A DNA stretch of 64,000 bases, taken from NCBI GenBank assembly GCA_963844395.1, contig CAWJNX010000002.1:1240001-1304000 (forward strand), written 5' to 3'. Below are positions 1-10,543 of this stretch, in pieces; within the stretch, counting starts at the first letter, position 1; every line of letters starts with the position of its first letter. A program made the position numbers and the translations under genes. Origin of the DNA: VRUE01 sp963844395 (lineage in GTDB: Bacteria; Actinomycetota; Thermoleophilia; Solirubrobacterales; 70-9). The notes beneath the pieces were generated by a model, which saw nothing but the letters and a program-made list of their open reading frames with translations, was not told where the DNA came from and searched no databases.

Positions 1-324
1 CCCGACACGGGGGGCGGCCAGCGGCGACCGAGTGCGGGACCCTTGTCGCGCCCGACCCCGAGGCCGTCGTCGCGCGGCTCGGCGGCGACGAGTTCGTGGT
101 CCTGCTGCCCGAGGCCGACGAGCAGGACGCCCAGGCCACCGCGGAGCGGCTAGCCGCGACCGTCCGGGAGTTCGACTCTGGACGTCGATGGCAATCGCGT
201 GAAGCTCGAAGTCAGCATCGGCGTGGCACTTTTCGACGAGTACGGGCGACCGGGGGAGCAAGACCTGCTGGCGGCCGCCGACCGCGCGATGTACTCGGCA
301 AAGGCCGCCGGGCGGCTTCTATAG
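1..324 (+). CDS. Diguanylate cyclase, C-terminal part of GGDEF domain (partial, frameshifted)
   Basis: Only the end of the gene is in the window. The translation around 75-180 reads ARLGGDEFVVLLPEAD, the active-site signature of GGDEF domains that make cyclic di-GMP from two GTP. After a one-base shift near 180 it continues in another frame with VSIGVALF and ADRAMYSAKAAGR, the conserved end of the fold, and stops at TAG 322-324. The intact GGDEF motif points to an active cyclase; upstream sensor domains cannot be seen. The shift is probably a sequence error because both halves are well conserved. Confidence 0.85.
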
Positions 325-327
325 AGT
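322..327 (+). promoter_or_regulatory. Putative -10 element (TAGAGT) of clpP
   Basis: TAGAGT fits the actinobacterial -10 pattern TANNNT and ends 7 nt before the clpP ATG. Its TAG is also the stop codon of the preceding gene. The spacing suggests a leaderless or almost leaderless clpP transcript. No clear -35 hexamer is visible. Inference from sequence only. Confidence 0.4.
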
Positions 328-334
328 GCGAGCC

Positions 335-919
<585 letters not shown>

Positions 920-1004
920 CGCGACGAGCGGGCAACTGATCTGTTCCCGCCTCGCCTTGCGGGGCCGGGCCGCCGATTACGCGTATTTCGGCCCACAGGT
1001 TTTT

Positions 1005-1055
1005 CAGAATCGGCACAAATGTGGTGCCACTCGCGATTCGCGGCATGGCAGAATC
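1005..1055 (+). promoter_or_regulatory. Bipartite conserved motif upstream of the coiled-coil gene
   Basis: CAGAATCGGCACA (1005-1017) and TGGCAGAATC (1046-1055) recur at 53788-53838 upstream of vapBC with the same 41-bp start-to-start distance. Here the second element ends 6 nt before the ATG at 1062. It could be an unusual promoter or a two-site operator. Both elements contain CAGAATC, so a protein binding direct repeats is possible. Confidence 0.45.
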
Positions 1056-1061
1056 CCGACC

Positions 1062-1568
1062 ATGAGGCGAAGGGGACTGTCTGCACGAGTAGAGCGCCAC
1101 ATGGAGCGCGGCGAGGAGCTGATGGAGCTCAATAGGGCCGCGGCCGATCGCAACACCGAGGCCTTCGGGCGCCTGATGGCCTGCTTCGACCGCCACGAAA
1201 AAGCCTTCGACCGCCACGAAAAGGCCTTCGACCGCCACGAAAAGGCCTTCGAGCGGCATGAGCAGGCCTTCGAGCGGCATGAGGAGACTTTCGATCGCCT
1301 GATGGCGACGCTGGATCGCCACGACAAGAAACTCGACGAACACAGGCTCTTCATCCGCGAGATGAACCTTCGCAACGACAAGGTCGTCCAGCAGATCGTT
1401 CGCGATCACGAGGACTTCATGGCGGACCTGAAGGCGCGGGACGAGCAGGCCGAACGCCGCACCGACGCGATCACCGCCAGGATGGAAGAAGTCACCAAAG
1501 AACAGCGGGCCCAGCGCGAAGCGCTGCTGGCCGTGATCGATCGTCTGCCTCCGACACAGGCCGCCTGA
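1062..1568 (+). CDS. Coiled-coil protein with FDRHEKA heptad repeats, unknown function
   Basis: A 168-aa soluble, highly charged protein with no signal peptide or membrane segment. Residues 42-76 are five 7-residue repeats (FDRHEKA three times, then FERHEQA and FERHEET), one heptad each, so a continuous helix or coiled coil is predicted. The remainder (LDRHDKKLDEHRLF, DLKARDEQAERRTDAI) is also helical. It resembles short coiled-coil proteins found near phage or toxin-antitoxin genes but I do not recognise a family. It has its own promoter-like bipartite motif shared with vapBC, so it may belong to a co-regulated stress or defence set. Confidence 0.75.
   Translation: MRRRGLSARVERHMERGEELMELNRAAADRNTEAFGRLMACFDRHEKAFDRHEKAFDRHEKAFERHEQAFERHEETFDRLMATLDRHDKKLDEHRLFIREMNLRNDKVVQQIVRDHEDFMADLKARDEQAERRTDAITARMEEVTKEQRAQREALLAVIDRLPPTQAA
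1185..1289 (+). repeat. Five tandem 21-bp units within the coiled-coil gene
   Basis: Units start at 1185, 1206, 1227, 1248 and 1269. The first three are almost identical (TTCGACCGCCACGAAAA-GCC); the last two use GAGCGGCATGAG. Each unit encodes one heptad, so unit gain or loss changes the coiled-coil length without breaking the frame. Confidence 0.9.
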
Positions 1569-1589
1569 GCGGGCGGCTCTGCCGGGAGC

Positions 1590-2048
1590 TCAGTCGAGCT
1601 CCAGCTCGTACTCGATCCAAGCCCTGCGCTCGGCGCCGGTCGAGTCGTAGAGGCGCTGGGCCGTCTCGTTGTCCGGGGCAGTCGCCCACTCGAGCCGGTG
1701 GGCGCCGCGTTCGCGGGCTATCTCGGCGCTCGCCTCGATCAGGGCGCGGCCGACTCCCCGGCCGCGCCAACGCTCGTCGACGTACAGGTCGTTCATCAGC
1801 ACGGTCTCGGCCGGGACCAGTGAGGTGAAGTGCCAGTAGAGGCAGGCGTAGCCGGCCAGCTCGTCGCCGCTCCAGGCCCCGAGCAGCATCCCGTCCTCGC
1901 TCGGGGCGACGAAGCGGGCGAAGAAGGAGCGGTTGCGCTCTTCGTCGATCTCGTCGACCTCGTAGAAACGCTGGTAGGCGGCGATCATCGGCAGCAGGGT
2001 CTCCAGCTGAGTGGCTGAGATCGGCTCGACGCGGACGTCTGCAGGCAT
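1590..2048 (-). CDS. GNAT-family N-acetyltransferase
   Basis: A 152-aa protein whose core YVDERWRGRGVGRALIEAS is the acetyl-CoA-binding motif A (R-x-x-G-x-G/A) of GNAT enzymes. It is followed by ERGAHRLEWATAPDNETAQRLYDSTGA, the usual motif B. The substrate cannot be told; this compact single-domain form often acetylates amines, aminoglycosides or protein N-termini. The start is taken at the ATG giving MPADVRVEPI because the longer frame upstream is low-complexity Arg/Pro sequence. It is transcribed towards the coiled-coil gene and divergently from clpX. Confidence 0.85.
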   Translation of the reverse strand: MPADVRVEPISATQLETLLPMIAAYQRFYEVDEIDEERNRSFFARFVAPSEDGMLLGAWSGDELAGYACLYWHFTSLVPAETVLMNDLYVDERWRGRGVGRALIEASAEIARERGAHRLEWATAPDNETAQRLYDSTGAERRAWIEYELELD

Positions 2049-2229
2049 CGGCGCCACCGTATCGCCGCCCGGACGTCGCGGTCGGAAAGGGCGCAAGTCG
2101 CCGCCCGCAGGAAGGGACCGCGGGCGTCCCGAAGTAAACGACCGAACCAAGATGGCCGGGTTGCAGCCCCCTCTAAGCTTCTGGGGCGCGACGCCGGTAG
2201 GCAACTACCGCCCCGAGGAGGGGATTTCG

Positions 2230-3521
<1,292 letters not shown>

Positions 3522-3522
<1 letters not shown>

Positions 3523-3634
3523 GGCCTATCCCGGCAGGGGTTCCACTTAACTTTTTCCGAAGACAGGTTGCGGCTGTCCGCGGGCCGCGCCCCGGAAAAA
3601 GTACAAGACGTTCCACCCCTACCGGGATAGGCCT
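3522..3634. repeat. Nested inverted repeat between clpX and valS
   Basis: The outer arms are AGGCCTATCCCGGCAGGGGT (3522-3541) and its complement at 3615-3634, with one mismatch in 20. The inner arms are ACTTTTTCCG (3550-3559) and CGGAAAAAGT (3593-3602). It could end clpX transcription, but it is far longer than a normal terminator and matches the double-palindrome layout seen elsewhere in the window. Confidence 0.8.
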
Positions 3635-3645
3635 TTGGTCGCCAC

Positions 3646-3651
3646 TAGACT
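3646..3651 (+). promoter_or_regulatory. Putative -10 element (TAGACT) of valS
   Basis: TAGACT fits TANNNT and ends 9 nt before the valS ATG. It lies just after the inverted repeat, so valS probably has its own promoter and a very short leader. No T-box or other leader structure fits in the remaining space. Confidence 0.4.
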
Positions 3652-3660
3652 CGGCGGCTC

Positions 3661-6222
3661 ATGCCCGATGACCGTCTAAAGCAGCTGAAAGAGAGGACTC
3701 GCTACGACCCAGCCGAGGTCGAGGCGCGGATCTTTGCGGAGTGGATCGAGGGCGGTTACTTCCATCCCGCGGCCGAGGGGACGCCCGAGGAGAACTTCTC
3801 GGTGGCGATCCCGCCGCCCAATGTGACCGGCGCTCTGCATATGGGTCATGCCCTCAATGGCGCGATGCAGGACGCGCTGGTTCGGATGAACCGGATGCGT
3901 GGGCGCAACACGCTATGGACGCTGGGTACCGACCACGCCGGGATCGCCACCCAGGCGGTGGTGGAGAAAGAGCTGCGGGCCGAAGGCAAGAGCCGCCATG
4001 AGCTGGGCCGCGAGGCATTCGTCGAGCGGGTCTGGGCCTGGAAAGAGGAGTACGGCTCGCGGATCGTCGAGCAGTACAAGCGGCTCGGCGCCTCCTGCGA
4101 CTACGAGCGCGAGCGCTTCACCCTCGACGAGGGCTACGTCCGCGCGGTCTACCGGGTCTTCAAGCGGCTCTACGACAAGGGCTACATCTACCGCGACAAC
4201 TACATGGTCAACTGGGATCCCGGCTCACACTCGGCGATCTCCGACCTTGAGGTCGAGAACCGTGAGATCGAGGACACGCTCTACTCGATCGACTACCCGG
4301 TCGAGGGCAGCGATCGGGTGCTGACCGTGGCAACGGTGCGGCCCGAGACGATGCTGGCCGACACCGCGGTGGCTGTGAACCCGGGCGACGAGCGCTACGC
4401 CGATCTGGTCGGCAAGCACTGCGTCCTGCCGCTGGTCGGCCGCCGCCTGCCGATCATTGCCGACGAGCACGTCGACCCCGAGTTCGGTACCGGGGCACTG
4501 AAGATCACCCCCGGCCACGACCCCAACGACTTCGAGATCGGCCGCAAGCATGGGCTTGAGGAGGTCGGCGTGATCGGGCCCGACGGCCGGATGACCGATG
4601 ACGCGGGCAACCGCTTCGCCGGGCTGACTGCCGCCGAGGCGCAGGAGGCGGTCGTTGCGGCGCTCCGCGAGGAGGGCCGGCTCCGGGCCGAGGAGCCCTA
4701 CGTTCACTCGGTCCCCTTCTCGCACCGCTCCGGCGAGCGGATCGAGCCACTGATCTCGCTGCAGTGGTTCTGCCGCATGGACGATCTGGCGCGGCCGGCG
4801 ATCGAGGTCGTCGAGCGCGACGAGGTGCGGATTGCCCCCGTCCAGTGGAAGCGCGTCTATCTCGACTGGATGCGGGAGATCCGCCCCTGGTGCATCTCGC
4901 GCCAGCTCTGGTGGGGGCACCGGATCCCGGTCTGGTACTGCGACCCCTGCGAGGAAACGATCGTCGCCGAGCAGACGCCCGAGCGCTGCGGGGCGTGCGG
5001 CGGTGAGCTGCGCCACGAGGAGGACGTGCTCGACACCTGGTTCAGCTCGGCGATCTGGCCCTTCGCGACGCTTGGCTGGCCCGACGAGACGCCCGAGCTG
5101 CGCGCCTTCTACCCGACCAGTTTCCTGACCACGGCGCGCGAGATTCTCTTCCTCTGGGTGGCGCGGATGATCATGACCGGGATCGAGTTCGCCGGCGACG
5201 TCCCCTTCCGCGACGTCTACGTCCACTCGGTGATCCAGGCCCGCGACGGGCGGCGAATGTCGAAGAGCCTCGGCACCGGGATCGACCCGCTCGGCGAGAT
5301 CAACGAGCATGGCGCCGACGCTCTGCGCTTCGGCTTGCTGGCGATGTCCTCGACCCAGGATGTGCGCTACTCCGACGCCAAGGTCCAGCAGGGCCGCGAC
5401 CTGGCCAACAAGCTCTGGAACGCGAGCCGACTGATCCTCTTGAACGCGGGCGACGTAGAGGCGGCACCGCGGCCACTGTGCGCCGAGGACCGCTGGATCC
5501 TCTCGCGGCTGGAGACGACGATCGGCTCGGTCACCGCAAAGCTGGAGGAATACGACTTCGCCCACGCCGCCACCGAGGCCTACTCCTTCTTCTGGTCGGA
5601 GCTGTGCGACTGGTACCTGGAGATTGTCAAGCCACGTCTCTACGAGGGGGAGGAGGAGGTCTCCGCGACCCTGCTCTGGGCCCTGGAGCGGGTGCTCGGC
5701 CTGCTGCACCCGATCATGCCTTTCGTCACCGAGGAGATCTGGGGCTACCACCCGGCCAGCAAGGGGCACTTGGTCGTGCATCGATTCCCGCAGGCCGACG
5801 AGTCGATGCTCGATCCCGAGGCTGAGGCCGATGTGCAGGAAGGCATCGAGCTGACCCGCCGCCTGCGCGCCTGGCGCGATCTGGTCGAGGCGCCGGCCGC
5901 GACCGTCCTTCCGGCCCGCGCCGAGCAGGCCGAGCCACGCGAGTTTGTTGGCCGCCTTGCCCGCTTCGGGTTCGGCGAGGACGGCGGCGAGCCGATCGCC
6001 GCGGTCGGGTCAGTCAAGGTGCTTGCCTCGGCAGAGGTCGATGGCGATGCCGTCCGTGCCCGGCTCGAGGCGCGGCTCGAGGAGCTGCGCTCCGAGGTCG
6101 CGCGTGCCGAGGGCAAGCTGGCCAACGAGGGATTCGTCGCCCGGGCTCCCGCCGAGGTCGTCGAGGAGGAGCGCGAGAAGCTCGGGCGCTACCGCGCCGA
6201 GCTGGAGGAGCTGTCGGAATAG
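3661..6222 (+). CDS. valS: Valine--tRNA ligase
   Basis: Class I aminoacyl-tRNA synthetase that charges tRNA-Val and edits mischarged threonine. The 853-aa protein carries the HIGH-type motif HMGH at residues 60-63, the WCISRQLWWGHRIPVWYC segment after the editing domain, the KMSKS-type loop RRMSKS near residue 531, and a C-terminal coiled-coil tRNA arm (about 785-850). Length and motif order are normal for bacterial ValRS. No frameshift is seen in 2.5 kb, unlike many neighbouring genes. The folC reading frame begins directly after the stop codon. Confidence 0.98.
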   Translation: MPDDRLKQLKERTRYDPAEVEARIFAEWIEGGYFHPAAEGTPEENFSVAIPPPNVTGALHMGHALNGAMQDALVRMNRMRGRNTLWTLGTDHAGIATQAVVEKELRAEGKSRHELGREAFVERVWAWKEEYGSRIVEQYKRLGASCDYERERFTLDEGYVRAVYRVFKRLYDKGYIYRDNYMVNWDPGSHSAISDLEVENREIEDTLYSIDYPVEGSDRVLTVATVRPETMLADTAVAVNPGDERYADLVGKHCVLPLVGRRLPIIADEHVDPEFGTGALKITPGHDPNDFEIGRKHGLEEVGVIGPDGRMTDDAGNRFAGLTAAEAQEAVVAALREEGRLRAEEPYVHSVPFSHRSGERIEPLISLQWFCRMDDLARPAIEVVERDEVRIAPVQWKRVYLDWMREIRPWCISRQLWWGHRIPVWYCDPCEETIVAEQTPERCGACGGELRHEEDVLDTWFSSAIWPFATLGWPDETPELRAFYPTSFLTTAREILFLWVARMIMTGIEFAGDVPFRDVYVHSVIQARDGRRMSKSLGTGIDPLGEINEHGADALRFGLLAMSSTQDVRYSDAKVQQGRDLANKLWNASRLILLNAGDVEAAPRPLCAEDRWILSRLETTIGSVTAKLEEYDFAHAATEAYSFFWSELCDWYLEIVKPRLYEGEEEVSATLLWALERVLGLLHPIMPFVTEEIWGYHPASKGHLVVHRFPQADESMLDPEAEADVQEGIELTRRLRAWRDLVEAPAATVLPARAEQAEPREFVGRLARFGFGEDGGEPIAAVGSVKVLASAEVDGDAVRARLEARLEELRSEVARAEGKLANEGFVARAPAEVVEEEREKLGRYRAELEELSE

Positions 6223-6231
6223 ACGCCGAGG

Positions 6232-7536
6232 ATACACTACCTCGACTCGCTCGAGCCGATCGGCTGGCGACTGGGCCTGGAGCGGATACACCAGCTGAAC
6301 TCGCTGCTGGGGATGCCCCAACACCGATTCGCCTCGATCCACGTCGTTGGCACCAATGGCAAGTCCTCGGTGACGCGGATGGTCGCGGCGCTGCTCGAGG
6401 TGCATGGTGTCAGGACCGGCGCCTGCGTCTCGCCGCACACCTTGCGGTGGTCCGAACGGGTGCTGATCGGTGGCGAGGAGATCAGCGCTGCCGAGTTCGC
6501 CGCGTCGGTCGAGCGCACCGCGCAGGCGGCCGAGACGCTCAACCGCAAGTTGGGGGAGGGGGAGGCGGTGACGCAGTTCGAGCTGGCGACCGCCGCTGCC
6601 TTCGTCGCGCTGGCCGCCGCCGGCGTCCAGGCCGCCGTGATCGAGGCCGGTCTCGGGGGGAGGCTGGACGCGACCAACACGATCCCCTCGCGGGTCGCCG
6701 TGCTCACCTCCGTCGGGCTCGACCACACGCAGTGGCTGGGGGAGACGGAGGAGCAGATCGCCACCGAGAAGCTGGCGGTGCTGCGCGACCATTCGACTCT
6801 GGTGCTGGGCCGAGTCAGCCCGGCGGTCGCGTCGCTCGCCGAGCTGGCCGCGGCCGAGCACGGCGCGAGGCTGATCGTGGCGCCAGGGGATCCCGGCCCC
6901 GACGTCGAGCTGCGCGCGGCCGGGCGCTTCCAGCGCCGTAACTTCGCCCTCGCTTGCGTCGCCGCCGAGGCGTTCCTCGGTCGCGAGCTTGATCCGGACG
7001 CCGTGGCCGCCGCCGCGGCGAGCGTCGAGATCCCGGGCCGACTCGAGCGCGTCGCCGACGAGCCGCCCGCTTTCCTCGACGCGGCGCACAACCCCGACGG
7101 GGCGGCCGCGCTCGCCGAGGCGTTGCCGGAAATCGCCGCCGGCCGCCCGGTCGTCGCCTGCCTGTCGATCCTGCGCGACAAGGACGCGGCGGCGACGATA
7201 AACGCGCTGGCGCCGGCGCTGGAGCGGGCCGTCTGCACCGAGATCCCGTCCGCTCCCGCTAGCGGGGAACCAGCTGGCGCGGCGTCGCGCGGACTGCATT
7301 CGCCACCTATGAGGGGGTCAACGCAGTCCGCGTCGCGTTTTGCGGGTCGGCCGGCGCTGCAGGCTGTGGAGCTGGCGCAGATCTGCGCCGAAGCGGGGCT
7401 CGAGGCCGAAGCGGAGGCGGACTTCGACCTCGCCATTCGACGCGCTCGGGAGCTTGCGACCGAGGCGGGCGGCATCCTCGTCGTCGCCGGCTCTCACTAT
7501 GCGCTCGCGCCCGCTCGTGCGGTTATCGAAAACTGA
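6232..7536 (+). CDS. folC: Folylpolyglutamate synthase / dihydrofolate synthase FolC
   Basis: Adds glutamate to folates, and in many bacteria also makes dihydrofolate from dihydropteroate. The family start is recognisable as YLDSLEPIGWRLGLERI, followed by P-loop GTNGKSSV, the ATNTIPSRVAVLTSVGLDH segment and DAAHNPDG. The frame is open from the valS TAG but has no standard start codon before ATG 6313, which would remove about 27 conserved residues; a non-standard start or base error near 6223-6235 is likely. Around residues 340-375 a Ser/Ala/Pro-rich insert (GEPAGAASRGLHSPPMRGST) coincides with a palindromic DNA element. The C-terminus (ILVVAGSHYAL) is normal. Confidence 0.93.
   Translation: MHYLDSLEPIGWRLGLERIHQLNSLLGMPQHRFASIHVVGTNGKSSVTRMVAALLEVHGVRTGACVSPHTLRWSERVLIGGEEISAAEFAASVERTAQAAETLNRKLGEGEAVTQFELATAAAFVALAAAGVQAAVIEAGLGGRLDATNTIPSRVAVLTSVGLDHTQWLGETEEQIATEKLAVLRDHSTLVLGRVSPAVASLAELAAAEHGARLIVAPGDPGPDVELRAAGRFQRRNFALACVAAEAFLGRELDPDAVAAAAASVEIPGRLERVADEPPAFLDAAHNPDGAAALAEALPEIAAGRPVVACLSILRDKDAAATINALAPALERAVCTEIPSAPASGEPAGAASRGLHSPPMRGSTQSASRFAGRPALQAVELAQICAEAGLEAEAEADFDLAIRRARELATEAGGILVVAGSHYALAPARAVIEN
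7255..7332. repeat. Palindromic element inserted in frame in folC
   Basis: Contains the perfect palindrome CCCGCTAGCGGG (7255-7266), then CCAGCTGG, then an inverted repeat CGCGGACTGC (7288-7297) / GCAGTCCGCG (7323-7332) around a 25-nt loop. It encodes a low-complexity stretch with no counterpart in the FolC fold as I know it, placed between the conserved CLSILRDKD region and the C-terminus. Confidence 0.65.
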
Positions 7537-7556
7537 CCGTATGCGAGGATTGAAGC

Positions 7557-7676
7557 GTGGACCGCAGCGCCGGATCTGAACTGCTTTCGATGATGGCGCT
7601 GGTCGCTGCGGTCGTCGCCGGGGTGATCCTCGTCTTCTTCGGCCTCGGCTACTTGTTCGGCAGCCTTTTCTTGTGA
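7557..7676 (+). CDS. Small single-pass membrane protein (39 aa), hypothetical
   Basis: The GTG at 7557 opens a 39-residue frame, VDRSAGSELLSMMALV followed by a strongly hydrophobic stretch AAVVAGVILVFFGLGYLFG and a TGA stop. One membrane-spanning helix is predicted. It lies 20 nt after folC in the same direction and before the zinc-ribbon gene. Function unknown. The hydrophobic run and position suggest a real small protein, but short frames of this kind can arise by chance. Confidence 0.5.
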   Translation: MDRSAGSELLSMMALVAAVVAGVILVFFGLGYLFGSLFL

Positions 7677-7755
7677 GGACGTTCCCTATGAGGCCGACAG
7701 GGTTTCGGGCGCAGGCGGCGAAGTAGACTCCCCGCTCCCTCCGGGGCCCCCAGCC

Positions 7756-8378
7756 ATGGCAACCGCGATATTCGGCATCAGCAACGACGGCCTCAACCTG
7801 GTCGTCAACCTCCTCATCCTGATGCTGGTCGTCGTTTGGCTGGCGCTTGATCGTCTACACCTACCTCGACGCTAAGCGCCGCATCTCCGATTCCTTCCTG
7901 GTCGGCTGCGCGACGCTCGCCTCCTTCATTCCCTATATCGGCACCGCCGTCTACGCGATCGTGCGTCCGCCGGAGTTCCTCGAGGACGCCCACGAGCGGG
8001 AGCTGGAGATCAAGGCCGCCGAGCTGCGGGTGCGCCAACTCGAAGAGGTGACCTGCCAGGGCTGCGGCTACCCAATCGAGAAGTCCTATCTTCGCTGTCC
8101 GCAGTGCCAGCGCCGTCTCAAGGACCCGTGCGCCAGCTGCGGCAAGCCGGTCGACTCCCGCTGGGCGCTCTGCCCGCATTGCGAAACGCCGCTCGCCGGT
8201 GGGGAGCGCCCCGCCGCAGGAGAAGCCTCCGGCCGCCGCAAGGGCCCGCCAGCCGAGCGAAACGAGGCTGTGTGCCGAGCGCAACGAGCCCGCCGCGGCG
8301 AACGGGGCCGGCCGCCGCGACCGGCGAGCCAAAAGAGACTTCGAAATCGAAACGACCGCAAAGGAGCCCCAGCCGTGA
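7756..8378 (+). CDS. Membrane-anchored double zinc-ribbon protein (frameshifted)
   Basis: The start is ATG 7756 (MATAIFGISNDGLNLVVNL). A transmembrane segment reads LLILMLVVVWLAL and, after an extra T near 7848, continues as IVYTYLDAKRRISDSF with a second hydrophobic run FIPYIGTAVYAIV. Two zinc ribbons follow: CQGCGYPIEKSYLRCPQC and CASCGKPVDSRWALCPHC. A second shift near 8200 leads into a Pro/Ala-rich tail ending in TGA 8376-8378, which overlaps the ndk GTG start. This architecture is a recurrent uncharacterised actinobacterial family; the role is unknown. The GTGA overlap with ndk supports the reconstructed end and indicates translational coupling. Confidence 0.75.
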
Positions 8379-8782
8379 GCCGGACCCTGATCCTCGTCAA
8401 GCCTGACGCATTCGAGCGCGCCCTCACCGGCGAGGTGCTCGCCCGCTTCGAGCGCAAGGGGCTACGCGTCGCGGCGCTGAAGACGATGCGGGCCGACGAG
8501 GGGATCGCCAATCGCCACTACGCCGAGCACAGCGAGAAGCCGTTTTTCGGCGAGCTGGTCGAGTTCATCACCGGCGGCACCCTGGTCGCGATGGTGCTCG
8601 AGGGGTCGAGGCGGTCCCGGCGGCGCGCCAGCTGATCGGTGCGACGAACCCGGTCGAGGCAGCTCCCGGCTCGATTCGGGGCGACTACGCGCTCGAGGTG
8701 ACTTTCAACATGGTGCACGGGTCCGACTCGGACGATTCGGCCGGAGCGCGAGATCGGCATCTGGTTTCCAGAGCTGGCGTAA
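8375..8782 (+). CDS. ndk: Nucleoside diphosphate kinase (frameshifted)
   Basis: Transfers the gamma phosphate of ATP to nucleoside diphosphates. It begins at GTG with SRTLILVKPDAFERALTGEV, the typical NDK start, and ends with NMVHGSDSDDSA-EREIGIWFPELA, which includes the HGSDS motif just after the catalytic segment. The phospho-accepting His normally lies in NxVHGSD, and it is present. Two single-base shifts (near 8605 and 8742; the latter is an extra G in GGCCGGAGC) split it into three frames. The reconstructed length of about 135 aa is normal. Confidence 0.9.
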
Positions 8783-8786
8783 CGTC

Positions 8787-9393
8787 ATGAGCGTGGTGCT
8801 GGCATCCGGGATCTCCACAGAGGAGGGAGATCCTCGAGAAGCTGGGGGTTGAGTTTGAGGTCGTCGTTCCTGGGGTGGAGGAGTTGAGTGGGGGAGACCC
8901 GCGGTCGAGGTGCTCGAGAACGCGCGGATGAAGGCCAGGGCGGTGGTGGGCGGTCCTGTGCGGCGAGGTGATCGCGTCCTCGCGAGCACGGATGTGGACC
9001 CTCTTGCCACGCCACCCGCCCGAGTCATCGCCTGCGACAAGGATGTCGTTCTAGATGGCGGCGCTCGGAAAGCACGTTAGAGAGCTAGCGCGGCAGTACC
9101 TCGACCTCATGTCCGGGCGGGCGCACGAAGTGATGAGCGGACTCGTCGTGCTTGAAATGGCGAGGAGCGATCCGGGCTGGAACGGACGACCGTCGTCTTC
9201 AAGGAGCTTGAGTGAGGCGGAGAAGGAGCGTTACGTGCGATTCGGCGAGTGGCGGGGGCGGTCCGGCGGCTATGCGATCCAGACGCTCGGATCGACGCTG
9301 GTGGCGCGGTTGGAGGGGAGCGTCTCCAACGTCGTCGGGTTGCCGGTCGGGCTGCTGGCGGAGCTGGCGCCGCGGTTGTTCGAGTGCAGCTGA
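8787..9393 (+). CDS. maf: Maf-like nucleotide pyrophosphatase (frameshifted)
   Basis: Maf proteins hydrolyse non-canonical or UTP/dTTP-type nucleotides and are linked to septum control. Pieces in different frames read SVVLASG, REILEKLGVEFEVVVPGVEEL, VLENARMKARAV and then ALGKHVRELARQYLDLMSGRAHEVMSGLVVLE, ending GGYAIQTLGSTLVARLEGSVSNVVGLPVGLLAEL. Those are the Maf start, the LSGRTHEV signature and the NVVGLP end. At least three indels occur before 9050, after which one frame is open to the stop. Position between ndk and mreB agrees with the cell-shape cluster where maf often sits. Confidence 0.8.
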
Positions 9394-9456
9394 TTCGCTG
9401 CGTTGGGACCGCCTTGGACCGTTTGGGATGATTGCGCTGCAATTCCCCGGCGATCA

Positions 9457-10505
9457 ATGGGCTTCTTCAGCCGCTCACCGGATTGGGCGGCCGCGACATG
9501 GCGGTCGACCTCGGCACGGCCAACACGCTGGTCTACGTGCGCGGTCGCGGCATAGTCCTCTCGGAGCCCTCGGTGGTGGCGATCGACTCGCGCAACGGCC
9601 AGGTCCACGCGGTCGGCGTCGAAGCGAAGCGGATGCTGGGCCGCACGCCGGGGACGATCACCGCGATTCGGCCGCTCAAGGACGGCGTCATCGCCGACTT
9701 CGACGTCGCCGAACAGATGCTGCGTCACTTCATCAAGCGCGTTCACTCCAACCGCTTCGCCCATCCGCGGGTAGTCGTCTGCGTGCCGTCCGGCGTCACC
9801 GGCGTGGAGAAGCGGGCGGTCGAGGAGGCCTGTCTCTCGGCCGGCGCCCGGCAGGCCTACCTGATCGAGGAGCCGATGGCGGCTGCGATCGGCGCCGGGC
9901 TGCCGGTCGCCGAGCCGACCGGGTCGTTGATAGTCGACGTCGGCGGCGGCACCACCGAGGTCGCGGTGATCTCGCTTGGGGGCATCGTCGTCTCACAATC
10001 GATCCGGGTCGGCGGCGACGAGCTCGACGAGGCGATCGTCAACCACTGCAAGCACGCCTACAAGCTGGCGATCGGCACGCAGACCGCGGAGGAGGTGAAG
10101 CTGGAGGCCGGCTCCGCCTCGAAGCTTCCCGAGGAGGTCGAGGTCGAGATCCGTGGCCGCGACCTCGTCTCCGGCCTGCCGAAGACGATCATGCTCGGCT
10201 CGGCGGAGGTCCGCGAGGCGTTGGACGAGCCGGTCGGGCACATCGTCGACGCGGTCAAGGACACCCTCGATCGCACCCCGCCGGAGCTGGCCGGCGACAT
10301 AATGGACAGAGGGATTACCCTGGCAGGTGGAGGCGCGCTCCTGCAAGGACTCGAACAGCGGCTCCGCGACGAGTGCCAGATGCCGTGTCAACTGGCAGAG
10401 TCGCCGTTGACGTGCGTGGCGGTCGGCTCCGGCCTCTCGCTGGAGGAGTTCGAGACGATCCACCGCGCCAGCAAGATGAACTCGGGAGCGGCGCGTGTCG
10501 CCTGA
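9457..10505 (+). CDS. mreB: Rod shape-determining protein MreB
   Basis: Actin-like filament protein that guides lateral cell-wall synthesis. It shows phosphate-1 motif DLGTANTLVYV, the connect/phosphate-2 motif IVDVGGGTTEVAVI and the adenosine motif LAGGGALLQGL. ATG 9457 opens MGFFSR, the usual MreB start, but one base is missing near 9474, after which the frame giving LTGLGGRDMAVDLG runs uninterrupted to the stop. About 349 aa, normal. It heads the mreB-mreC-mreD-mrdA-rodA cluster. Confidence 0.95.
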
Positions 10506-10543
10506 CGCCCGCTCCGCTCAAGCCCCGAACTTAGGTCTTCACC

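Noticed and set aside
1005..1055. Sigma-54 promoter (GGCAC...GC)
   Set aside because: The GGCAC and GGCA blocks are about 32 bp apart instead of about 10, so the -24/-12 geometry does not fit.
1185..1289. CRISPR array
   Set aside because: The 21-bp units are contiguous and encode heptads; there are no spacers and no cas genes.
4225..5781. Minus-strand open frame of 518 codons opposite valS
   Set aside because: Shadow of the valS codon pattern; rich in Arg, Gly, Val and Asp with no recognisable fold.
9270..9764. Minus-strand gene across the maf-mreB junction
   Set aside because: Overlaps conserved Maf and MreB coding sequence and lacks any motif of its own.
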